Positions 27,405 to 37,200 of a DNA stretch of 64,000 bases are shown one piece after another (position 1 is the first letter of the stretch; the number at the start of each line of letters is the position of its first letter). The notes under the pieces were generated by a model that had not been told where the DNA came from, did not search any database, and worked only from the letters and a program-made list of their open reading frames with translations. Position numbers and translations under genes: made by a program. The stretch is from Acinetobacter silvestris. Lineage in GTDB: Bacteria > Pseudomonadota > Gammaproteobacteria > Pseudomonadales > Moraxellaceae. The DNA is taken from the NCBI RefSeq assembly GCF_002135235.1, contig NZ_NEGB01000002.1, positions 62,001 through 126,000 on the forward strand. Direction: 5' to 3'.

Positions 27405-28464
27405 ATGAAAAAATTACTAGCTACATTAATATTATCGTCATTATACGTATCCACACAAACATCACATGCTGAAAAGTTTACACTTGCCATTATTGGTGAC
27501 CCACAGTTCGACTGGTCATGTTCAAGTGAAGGGACTAGTAGTGCAGAAAATTCAGATTATTGTAAAAATAAAGGCAATGTAAAAAATGAAGCAGAAGATA
27601 GTAACAATAAAGCCATAACCGAAATTAAGAAAATTAAAGATGTGAAAGATAATAATTACAAAGGTCTGATTATTAATGGAGACCTGACAGCGTTTGGCCA
27701 TACTCCTCAACGAAAACGATTCCAAGATTTCTACGATATTAGAGATCCTAAAATAATGATTTATCCAGCACTAGGAAATCATGACTACCAAAATAATATT
27801 AATGATTGTGGAGCTAAGGGTACACAAGATCGGAATAATTGTGCTGGAGGAATGATGCATCTAATGGCAGATTGGATCCTCGGATACAAAGGCTTAGGTA
27901 AGAATGAAAAACCAGTTATTTGCAATAAGAATATTAAATCTTGTGACATTTCTGCATTCAACAAAAATCCTGCTCAAACTACTGGTAATAGGAATGTAAC
28001 AGGGAGGAGTATCATCTTGGACAATGCAAGTAAAGAACTCAATACCTTGGCTAAAAACTCAATTAGAACAAGCTAAAAAGGATAATAAGTACGTCATATT
28101 AAACTTACACAATATTGAATATTACTTTGGTAAAAATGCCAAGACAAATGCTGAAAAAGTACAAAGCGAAAAAGACAAAATGGAATTAGAAGATCTTCTT
28201 GGTAAATATTCACCAAATATTCGCGCTATATTTGTTGGTCATTATCACCAAGAAATTGGTCAAGAGCGTATCTATAATCTTGCTAAACAAATTGCAGGAA
28301 TTCCAATTTTATATTCAGGCTCCCCAATTTCTGGAAGATTTTTGAAAGTTGAATTTGATGCATCCAACCTTAAAGAGTGTATAAAACCAAACAAAGTCAT
28401 CACAACACCAAATGGAACTACATCAACTCTACCTAGTATTAGCTGCAAGGCTTTAAATCAATAA
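27405..28464 (+). pseudogene. Secreted calcineurin-like metallophosphatase split by a frameshift
   Basis: Frame one (27405-28076) begins with a signal peptide (MKKLLATLILSSLYVSTQTSHA) and carries IIGDPQFDW, INGDLTAFG and ALGNHDYQN, three of the metallophosphatase motifs. Frame two (to 28464) supplies the rest: SIPWLKTQLEQAKKDNKYVI, NLHN and VGHYHQE (GHxH). The frames cross around 28020-28075. The region between NRNVTG and the second frame also looks short compared with related enzymes, where a YSWDxG-like strand is expected, so a small deletion may accompany the shift. No intact product unless recoding occurs. A good terminator follows. Confidence 0.75.
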
Positions 28465-28474
28465 GAAGTTTCAA

Positions 28475-28504
28475 CAAAAAAGGGAGTAAAAACTCCCTTT
28501 TTAA
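28475..28504 (+). terminator. Terminator after the metallophosphatase
   Basis: AAAGGGAGT, loop AAAA, ACTCCCTTT and T-run, 15 bases after the stop. Confidence 0.88.
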
Positions 28505-28545
28505 TGCTCATTTTCTTTAGTATTTTAGGATATAACTTGATATCG

Positions 28546-28696
28546 AAAGCCTTCACTTGAAGGCTTTTTTAAACAACTCTTTTTCAACTTTACGACGATT
28601 TACTAATCCCTGCATCGCTCTACCACCTGCTTTAATCCACACATCAAATTGATATAGAAATAGATAATTTAAGTATTTCGCATAAACTGTATTGTG
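28546..28696 (-). pseudogene. Unidentified C-terminal gene relic with its terminator
   Basis: The minus strand keeps about 47 open codons, YAKYLNYLFLYQFDVWIKAG then GRAMQGLVNRRKVEKELFKK, ending at 28553 without any start codon. The stop lies inside a hairpin, AAAGCCTTCA/TGAAGGCTTT at 28546-28567. I do not recognise the family. It looks like the tail of a deleted gene. Bases 28697-28806 show nothing else. Confidence 0.4.
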
Positions 28697-28806
28697 TTAA
28701 TTTTAGGAAAACTCTAGAGAGTCTACAAAAAAATCCTTATGCTCTGCGAGCAAAATTTACTCATTGTGCCAACATAATTCATGAATCAAGATAAACAGCC
28801 TACAAC

Positions 28807-30159
28807 TTAAGTACTTTTTTTAATCAACTTAAATAAAACAAATAATAGTAAAATCCATACAGGCAACATCAACACCGATAGCATAAACCCCTGACTCCAC
28901 ATAATATAAAGAATTATCAGCATAAAAGCCAAAACCAAATAATTAGTGAATGGTGCAAATAACGCTGGGAACTTGGTCTGAATGCCCTGCTGTTTCATGG
29001 CTTTTCTGAATTTTAAATGAATTAAACTGATCATCATCCAATTTAATACTGCAGCTGCAACCACAATATAAATTAAATAGCTTAAGGCTTTTTCAGGCAC
29101 AAAGTAATTCAATAAAACACAGCCAAAAATGAGCAATGCAGAAAATAAAACGGCAGGAACAGGAATCCCTTGTTGAGTAACACGCTTAAAAATTTGTGGT
29201 GCATTGCCTTGCTCTGCCAAGCCCAATAGCATGCGACTATTGGCATACATCCCGCTATTACACACCGACACAGATGCCGTCAGAATAATAAAATTCAGTA
29301 AATGCGCCGCCCATTCAATGCCCATTTGTTTAAAAATAAGTACAAATGGACTTTTATCTAGGCCACCCAAATCGAGTTGATTCCAAGGTACTAAAGACAA
29401 CAAAATGGCCAATGAACAGATGTAAAACAAAAAGATCCGAATAACTGTCTGATTCACAGCTTTAGGAATATTTTGGTCAGGGTTTTCTGTTTCCGCGGCC
29501 GCCATACTAATCAGTTCAATGCCACCAAAAGCAAACATCATAAAGGCCAGCATATAAAATAGACCTTCAAAGCCATGTGGGAAAAATCCACCATGTGTCC
29601 ACAAGTTACTAATAGAAGCCGTTGAGCCTACATCTGCCGTCATCAGCAAATAAATACCGAAAACAATCATCGCCACAATCGCAAGGACTTTAATCATTGA
29701 CAGCCAAAATTCAGATTCTGCATACAGTTTGACATTGGCTAAATTTGCAAGGGTGACCACCACAAAAAAGACCAATACAGAGACCCAAGCAGGAATATGA
29801 GGCCACCAGTAATTAACATATTTTCCAATCGCGGTCAGCTCGGTCATGACCACTAAAATATATAAAACCCAGTAGTTCCAACCTGTTAAAAAGCCTGAAA
29901 ATCGTCCCCAATATTTAAAAGCAAAATAACTGAAGGAGCCTGTAACCGGTTCGTGCACAATCATCTCGCCCAGTTGGCGCATAATCAAAAATGCAATCAA
30001 GCCACCAATCATGTAGCCTAAAATAATAGATGGGCCAGCGGATTGAATAATATGTGCTGAACCTAAAAATAAACCTGTGCCAATTGCACCGCCCATAGCA
30101 ATCAATTGAATATGACGGTTCTTTAAACGGCGCTGAAGTTTAGGCGTCTCGCTGTTCAA
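28807..30159 (-). CDS. aroP: Aromatic amino acid permease, AroP/PheP type
   Basis: 450 residues with about 12 membrane helices of the AAT family in the APC superfamily. The opening KNRHIQLIAMGGAIGTGLFLGS, IMRQLGEMIVHEPVTGSF, GWNYWVLYILVVMTELTAIGKY and FAFGGIELISMAAAETENP follow E. coli AroP block for block. It imports Phe, Tyr and Trp with protons across the inner membrane. A closely related specificity (PheP, ProY) cannot be excluded by reading alone. No partner genes nearby; it is the last intact chromosomal transporter before the integration hotspot. Confidence 0.85.
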   Translation of the reverse strand: MNSETPKLQRRLKNRHIQLIAMGGAIGTGLFLGSAHIIQSAGPSIILGYMIGGLIAFLIMRQLGEMIVHEPVTGSFSYFAFKYWGRFSGFLTGWNYWVLYILVVMTELTAIGKYVNYWWPHIPAWVSVLVFFVVVTLANLANVKLYAESEFWLSMIKVLAIVAMIVFGIYLLMTADVGSTASISNLWTHGGFFPHGFEGLFYMLAFMMFAFGGIELISMAAAETENPDQNIPKAVNQTVIRIFLFYICSLAILLSLVPWNQLDLGGLDKSPFVLIFKQMGIEWAAHLLNFIILTASVSVCNSGMYANSRMLLGLAEQGNAPQIFKRVTQQGIPVPAVLFSALLIFGCVLLNYFVPEKALSYLIYIVVAAAVLNWMMISLIHLKFRKAMKQQGIQTKFPALFAPFTNYLVLAFMLIILYIMWSQGFMLSVLMLPVWILLLFVLFKLIKKST

Positions 30160-30416
30160 AACAGACTCTCATTGGATAAAAACGTGAATTGTAAATGCTT
30201 AGTCTCTTATAACCTAGACCATAAGTAAAAATGATTTTAGATTCACATTTTTGGGTTTAAATGAGCCAACATTCATAAATATGCTCAAAGATTAAATAAT
30301 ACAAATTTATAGGTCTAAAATAGATTAGTAGTTAATTATAGTTTTAGCTATAAACTCACTTTTTCTTTTGGTCCTAATTGATGCAAAACTTACAAGAAGC
30401 GATTTGGAGAATCGTG

Positions 30417-30635
30417 ATGAGCATAGTTAAATTAAAACCAGAGGAAAAATTGGCTCAGTTGATTGCTTCCAGTGCCAGTTTGATAAATACCATCGATACT
30501 GCAACTATTCTTGGACTAAAACCAAATACACTTCGAGTTTGGGCTTCACGTGGTAAAGGTGATCTAAAACCAGTTATGACAGTAAATGGTACAAAATGGC
30601 GTTTAACTGATATTAGAAATATTGTTGGGACATAA
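30417..30635 (+). CDS. Small helix-turn-helix DNA-binding protein
   Basis: 72 residues from ATG 30417, which has GGAG 8 bases upstream; ATG 30381 is possible but has no ribosome site. The core DTATILGLKPNTLRVWASRG resembles MerR/AlpA-type HTH (HTH_17) as in excisionases, followed by a basic wing GTKWRLTDI. Its 3' end is duplicated in decayed form at 26291-26400. It sits directly beside the tRNA attachment site, so it may be a left-over excisionase-like gene of an integrated element. Confidence 0.6.
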   Translation: MSIVKLKPEEKLAQLIASSASLINTIDTATILGLKPNTLRVWASRGKGDLKPVMTVNGTKWRLTDIRNIVGT

Positions 30636-30727
30636 ATAATCAACCCCGACTCGTTTAGATTTTGATGTGCCTATATGGATTGATTTTGATTACTTACATA
30701 GTGCTTACATGGAATCAGAAATAAAAA

Positions 30728-30758
30728 AAGCACTTAGGTTTTATGCCCCTAAGTGCTT
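30728..30758 (-). terminator. Native terminator of the tRNA-Met gene (minus strand)
   Basis: On the minus strand it follows the tRNA CCA end by about 10 bases: AAGCACTTAGG, loop, CCTAAGTGCTT, then TTTTTTT. An 11-bp stem. A degenerate copy is at 26466-26497. Confidence 0.8.
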
Positions 30759-30761
30759 GAT

Positions 30762-30811
30762 ATATTTGGTGGGCCCACCCAGACTTGAACTGGGGACCAA
30801 CGGATTATGAG
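30762..30811 (-). repeat. Attachment-site copy 1: 3' end of tRNA-Met(CAT)
   Basis: Read on the minus strand, bases 30811 to 30767 are the 3' part of a tRNA-Met gene: CTCATAATC (anticodon loop), the T-arm GTTCAAGTC and the end GGGCCCACCA. The 5' half is absent, so this is not a working gene. An identical 45-base copy lies at 42348-42392 (about 50 with flanks). This is the usual signature of an attL/attR pair formed by a tyrosine integrase using a tRNA gene. Confidence 0.88.
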
Positions 30812-31026
30812 CCTAGATAATTATTTATATTGTTTAATATCAATAACTTATATTAGAAAAAACAAAAAATATAATAATATCAATGCCCCGTAAGATAAAT
30901 ACATACAAACCAAAGAATAATAACGATTTTTTTAGGTTTCGATAGATTATTAAGCAAAATCTGATGACAAATCAAAAAAATAAATGTATGAATAATAATG
31001 AAAAAAACCTACAACTTTATTGCATT

Positions 31027-31152
31027 ACCGTAAATGTACCGTAACCAGACCTGAAGACCGTAAAGATAAACCATAGATAACAATACGTTTTTTATAGACC
31101 GTAACTAAACATCATCCATTTTACTTAACGATTGAGTCTGCTCTGACCGTAA
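31027..31152 (+). repeat. Five direct repeats of ACCGTAA
   Basis: ACCGTAA occurs at 31027-31033, 31038-31044, 31057-31063, 31098-31104 and 31146-31152, always on the same strand. They lie 215 to 340 bases inside the attachment site. Partial forms (GACCGTCA, GACCGTAG) occur near the other end at 42262-42282. The layout fits arm-type binding sites of a tyrosine integrase. No other coding content lies in 30812-31167. Confidence 0.55.
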
Positions 31153-31166
31153 TTCCCAAATAAAAA

Positions 31167-31200
31167 AATAAGCCTCAGAAATATTCTTTGAGGCTTATTA
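31167..31200 (-). terminator. Terminator of the autotransporter gene
   Basis: ATAAGCCTCA and TGAGGCTTAT form a 10-bp stem with an 11-base loop; on the minus strand it runs into a T-rich stretch. It lies 55 bases past the autotransporter stop. Confidence 0.75.
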
Positions 31201-31254
31201 GCATACTCGATAACAACTAAACCAATATCTGTTCTATATTATCAAAGTGATATC

Positions 31255-34200
31255 TCACCAACGCATCTGCATACCTAATGATGCCTGAACATCATTTTTA
31301 ACTTCACTATCTCCACTGTTATTCCACACTTGACCAAGTTCAGTATAAATACCTACATTTGAATTGAGCTGTACTGCACCACCTATAGCCAACTCAGTTG
31401 CGCGATATCCACCTTTAGTTTGTATATCCGTTGTTGCTGCTGGAACAATAAATCTAGTGACATCAGTGGTATCACCACTTTGATAGTAATTTATACGTGT
31501 ATAAGGTTGTACACTTCCAAGACGCATCTGATACTCACCTTTAATACGAGCACCTAAACGTAACATCCAGTCATCATCTGCTTTGTTTTCAACATTCGAG
31601 AACTGTAATTCAGTATCTTTTAAACTCATATCACGATAAATAAATTGTGCTTGAGGTTCAATTTTCCAATGGCTAGTCAACTCAAAGGCTTTTCCAACCT
31701 CCAAAGACGCTATCCAACTCTTTCCATCCGTTACTGCTCCTTTATTATTTTCTGCTGTATGTAAATTACTACGATAATCTGCACCTTGAAGAACAGCTTC
31801 TGCATATAAGCCTGATTTGTCATACCAATTTGCATATGCACCAAGATAACGATTTCTTAAACTATTCCAGCCGACATATTGATTCTCTTTGCCACTAGCG
31901 AACCCGTTGACATGCATTTTACCATCCAATTGTCCAACATAGAATCCAGCTTTGATTTGATCGTTAGCGAAAACATCAACGCCTAGCTGAAAACCGGTCT
32001 GTTTCCCATCACTTTCTGGGCGAACAGTTCCTTGTTGTTTGATCGTTGGTTCTATGTGTAAATATCTGGTCCAAACCTTGTAGTCTTCTTGATCTGAAGA
32101 TGAGTTTTCTAAAGCATTATCACCAATTCTTTTACGCATATCACCTAGCATTGTAATATCTCCCTGACGCAATTGGGTTGCCAAAGCTGACATCAAAGGG
32201 ACTTCCTGACGATAAGTTACAATTTCAGGTTTTGGCTCAGGTTCAATTGAATTAGTACTGGATTTTAGAGCGACACTTTGTCCATTTTGGAATAAACGAT
32301 ATTCATATGCACCAACATCTATATGCCCACCAGCCAAGCTAAATGCATCTGTATCTATTCGAGCGCCACCTTCGGTCTTAATGACTTCTATTCCATTACC
32401 AATCGTTTGAGCACCCAAACCACCAACATTAGTAATATTTAAAGTACTGTGTCCACTGGCTATTGCATTTACACCACTCAAAAGCAATTGGTCTGTAGCA
32501 CTTTGATCATTACCAAATACCGTTGATAATCCCAACTGACCAGTATTCCCTACATAAGCACCTGTTATTTTTAATATGGTTCCTGGCGTAGAACCACTTA
32601 AATTCACAACCCCACTGTTATTTAGACTTGCTAAACTTTGGTTATGGCCAGCTAAATCTAACTTTGCCCCAGCTTTTACTTGATGTGCAGAAGTCGCACT
32701 TAAACTATTGCTTGCACCCGCTTGCAACGTTCCTTCCGCAACGTCAGTTACACCAGTATAAGTGTTGTGTTGGTTCGTTAAAATTAATGTTCCTGTCCCT
32801 TTTTTAGTCAAGAAACCGGCTCCAGAAATTGCACCTGACCAAGTTGCTTGATTTGTACCTGTATCTATTTCAGGATCATTGCTACCTGTCATATATAAAT
32901 TATTAGCAATGGTCAGTCCATTTTGAGTAAATCCAATAGCAGTACCATCATCCATTGATAATACCCCAGTACCCAATGCTGCTGAATTTCCAAGATTGAT
33001 ACGTCCTTGTTTTAAATTAACCCCCCCAGTAAATGTATTCGCACCATTTAATACCAAAATTCCAGTATCAAGCTTACTAATTCCACCCTGACCCACCAAT
33101 GGTGCATCAATTTGTGCAGTAATATCGGTATTTACACGTATAACAGCGAGACTACCATCTGCCGTATTCATTGGGCTTAGGCTACCATCCGCACCGGCGA
33201 CCAAAGTGTAACCATTATCAAGAAATTGTAAGCCAGTAAAATCCTGCTTACCCTCTACTGTAACTATGCCACCCTCTCCACCAAAGATTGCAAAGGGGTT
33301 TGTTGAAGAAAGCACTTGGGTACCTGTCGAATCCGTCCAATCGGTATCTGGACCCCAAGTCCCACTACCTCCGCCAATACTACCATTAGGATTGGATGTA
33401 CCACCATTCCAGAACTGAAGCTGTCCAAACTTGCCTTGTACCAATAAGTTAACTTGATTAGCAATAGAGGTTTGTAGAGTCAGATTATCCGCCGATATTG
33501 GCAAGCTGCCATAGACCAGACCATTATCGGTCAGGTTTCCGCCATAGCGGAACAGTTGATAAACACCTGCACCAAAGTCGCCAGCATTACTGATGTTCAG
33601 CGTACCATCGAGGATCAGGTTGCCAGCGATATTGACTACAGGGGTAAAGCTAGACACCAAGCCTAGACTGAAGTCCAGATTGGTCCCAGAGGACAATTTC
33701 AGCGAACCGACCGACAACGGTATCGCCGTGCCTCCGCCGACCAGAGTCGCACCATTGTCCAATTGTACCGCACCGCCAAGTTGTCCACTTCCACCAATCT
33801 TCGCACCACTGGCAACGTTGACATTGGCGCTATTGAACAAGCCATTGACGAATAGACTGCCATCCTGCACCAAAGTGTTTCCAGTGAAGGTGTTGTTGCC
33901 ACTCAGGAGTAGCTGGCCTGTGCCAGTTTTATGCAATGTACCAGAACCCGTCAGGTTTCCAGTGTAAATGCCGTCAGCATTTTGTGCGAAGGTCAGTGCC
34001 GCGTTGTTAACGATCGCTCCTTGCAGACTGCTGGTGTCGCCGATGGTGCTGCCACCGTTCAGCGTAGTGCCGCCGCTGTAGTTGTTGGCACCACCGAGCA
34101 TTAGACTACCATTACCATTTTTCACTAGGCTGCCATTGCCAGTGATTGCGCCAATCAGAGAAGTGTTTTGGTTACCAGCGAGGGTCAGTTGTGAGCCGAG

Positions 34201-37200
34201 GTTGACCGCGTTGACCAGTTGCAGCGCCGAGGTGCTGTCGAGATTGCTTTGGCCCGTCACGTTCAATGCGCCACTGCTGATCGCACCATTGTTGCCTAGG
34301 ATTAGCGTCCCATCGTTGAGCTGGGTACCACCACTGTAGGTATTATTGCCGTTAAGGGTCAGGCTTGATGCACCAGTCTTAATCAGACTACCGATACCGC
34401 TGACCATACCGCCAAGGGTCAAAGCATTTGAACCGCCGATAGTCATTCCACCATTGAGCACGATCGCATTGCTGAGGCTGGCAGCGGTGTTGCTATCCAG
34501 CGCAGTGCCGTTTGCGGCGGTGACTACGCCAGTACCGAGCGCCACGTTGTTACCAACCACAAGCTTGCCGCCATTGAGTACTGTGCCACCGGTATAACCG
34601 TTGGTCGCGTTGAGCACCAGCGTACCAGTATCATATTTGCCCAAAGTGCCAGCGCCGTTGAGCGCTACACCAATGATTGCCGTGGCATTCGGATCGACGC
34701 GCACCGTGGCGTTACCCAGCGAGCCGTTGACCAGATTCAGAGAACCTGCCGTTCCGTTGACCAGGCTATAGCCATCGGTAACGAACTGCATGCCAGTGAT
34801 GCTTTGCGCGCCGTTGACGGTCACCGTACCTGCCGCGCCCTGGAACACGGCGAAATTGTTGCTCCAAGCCTGATTAGTCCTGCCATTAACGTCGGTCCAG
34901 TTCGTGTTGCCGATGCCCCAAATACCACTACCACCTTCGACTGAACCGTTCTGGCCTAGTTGATTACCATCCCAGAACTGCACGGTAACGCCCGGTACGG
35001 TAACTAGTAAGTTGACCTGATTAGACAGTGCAGTTTGTAGTGTCAGATCGCCCGACGTCACGCTGCCTGGCAGCGTACCAAAGAGCATGCCGTTGTCGGT
35101 CAGGCCGCCGGTATAGTTGATCAGGCGGTACACGCCACTGCCGAAACCGCCGATATTGCTGACGTTCAGCGTGCCGTCGAGGGTCAGGTTGCCGCCAACG
35201 TTGACCAGTGCATTACCGCCACCGGAGACCGGTGCGCCGAGCCCAACGTCGAAGTTGGAATTGCCGTTGAACACCAGCGAATTCACCGACAAGGTGCTGC
35301 CAGTGGCGCCGGCCAGATGACCACCGTCGGCGACTGTCACTGCTCCGCCCAACGAACCGCTGCCGGTCAGAATGCCGCCGCTGTTGACCAGCACGCTGGC
35401 GCTGTCGAGCGAACCGTTGACGTTCAACGTGCCAGCGTTGACGGTGGTGTTACCGGTCAGGCTGTTGATGCCGGTCAGGGTCAGGGTGCCAGTACCGAGT
35501 TTGCTCAATTCGCCGGTGCCGGTGAGGACGCCGTCAAAAATACTGTTGGCGTTGTTGTCACCAATGCTCAGTGCGTTGCCGCCACCAATCAGCGCGGTGC
35601 CGCTGCCGGTCAGGCTGGCCAGGCTGCCCGAACCACCGAGGTTGAGGCTCGCAGCAGCGCCGAGATTAACCCCGGCGTTGCTGCCCAGTGCCGAGTTGCC
35701 CAGCGTGGTCAGACTGCCAGATTCCACATCGAACATGCCGCTGAAGGTGTTGTTGCCGGAGAGTGTCAGATCGGCCAGGCCATTCTTGGTCAGAGTGCCC
35801 GCCCCGGCGATCACACCGCCCAGGGTCAAATTGTTGTTGCCGGCCACGCTCAGGTTGGCATTGACGTTAACGTTGTTGGCCAGCACCAGCGGCGCGCTGG
35901 TGTCGAGGGTCGAAGCACTTGCCACGGTCACCGCGCCGGAACCGAGGCCCGACGAAGTGCCGAGGGTCACGGTGCCTGCATTCAGCGTGGTGCCGCCGCT
36001 GTAGGTGTTGATGCCGTTGAGCGTCAGGTTTGAGGCGCCATTCTTGATCAGTCCGCCAGTCCCACTGACCACGCCACTGAGGGCCACGTCGCTGTTGCCG
36101 GTGTTGGTCAAATTGGCGTTGAGCACCACGTTGTTGCCCAGCGACGCCGACGTGTTGCTGTCCAGCGCAGAGGCTCCGGCCACGGTGAGATTGCCCAGAC
36201 CCAGGGCGCCGTTGCTGCCAACGGTCAAGGTCCCGGCATTGAGCGTGATACCACCGAGGAAGTTGTTGTTGCCGCTCAGGGTCAGGTTGGCTGCGCCGTT
36301 TTTGATCAGGCTGCCGGCGCCATTCACTGTGCCGACAAGGGTCAGGTCCGCCGAGCCGCCAATGCCAAGATTGCCCGCCAGATTGACCGCGTTGTTCACC
36401 GCCACTGTGGTGTTCGCATCCAGTGTGGTGCCGTTCGCCGCATTCAGAGTCGCAGAACCGAGCGCCGAGTTCGACGCCAGAATCAGCCCGCCCGCGTTCA
36501 GCGCCACCGGCCCAAGGAAAGCATTGTTACCGCCGAGGGTCAGGTTGGCTGCGCCGGTTTTGATCAAGCCACCTGTGCCGCCGATCACGCCGTTGAGGGT
36601 CAGATCATTGCTGCCGACCACAGTCAAATTGCCGTTGAGCGTCGTGGTGTTTGCGAGGGTTACCGCGGCGTTGCTGTCCAGTTGCGTACCGGCATTGGCG
36701 ATCAGCGCGCCGGTGCCCAGCGCGGTATTGCTTCCGACCACCAGCGTTCCTCCGTCCAGTTGCGTGCCGCCGCTGTAGCTGTTGGCGCCGTTGAGCACCA
36801 GCGTGCCGCTGTCGAGTTTGTTGAGAATGCCGCTGCCATTGATGTCCACGCTCGCGGTCGCGGTCACGCCCGGATCAACCCGTACTGCCGTGGTCCCGCC
36901 AGTGCCGTTGACGGCGGTCAGTAGCCCCGACGTGCCATTCACCACGTTGTAGCCATCGGTGAGGAATTGCATCCCCGTGAACAGTTGCGTGCCGTTGACC
37001 GACACCGTGCCGGCCGTGCCCTGGAACACCGCGAAGTCGCCGGCCCAGGTCTGGTTCAGCGTGCCGTTGGAATTGGTCCAGTTGGTGCCGCCGGCATTCC
37101 ACGTGCCGCTGCCGCCATCCACAGTGCCGTTCGGGATGGTCTGGCTACCGTCCCAGAAACGCAGGTTGGTGTTCGGTGCCGACACAATCAGGTTGACCTG

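Noticed and set aside
30767..30811. A functional tRNA-Met gene at either att copy
   Set aside because: Only the 3' half from the anticodon loop is present at both sites; no acceptor or D-arm 5' half follows.
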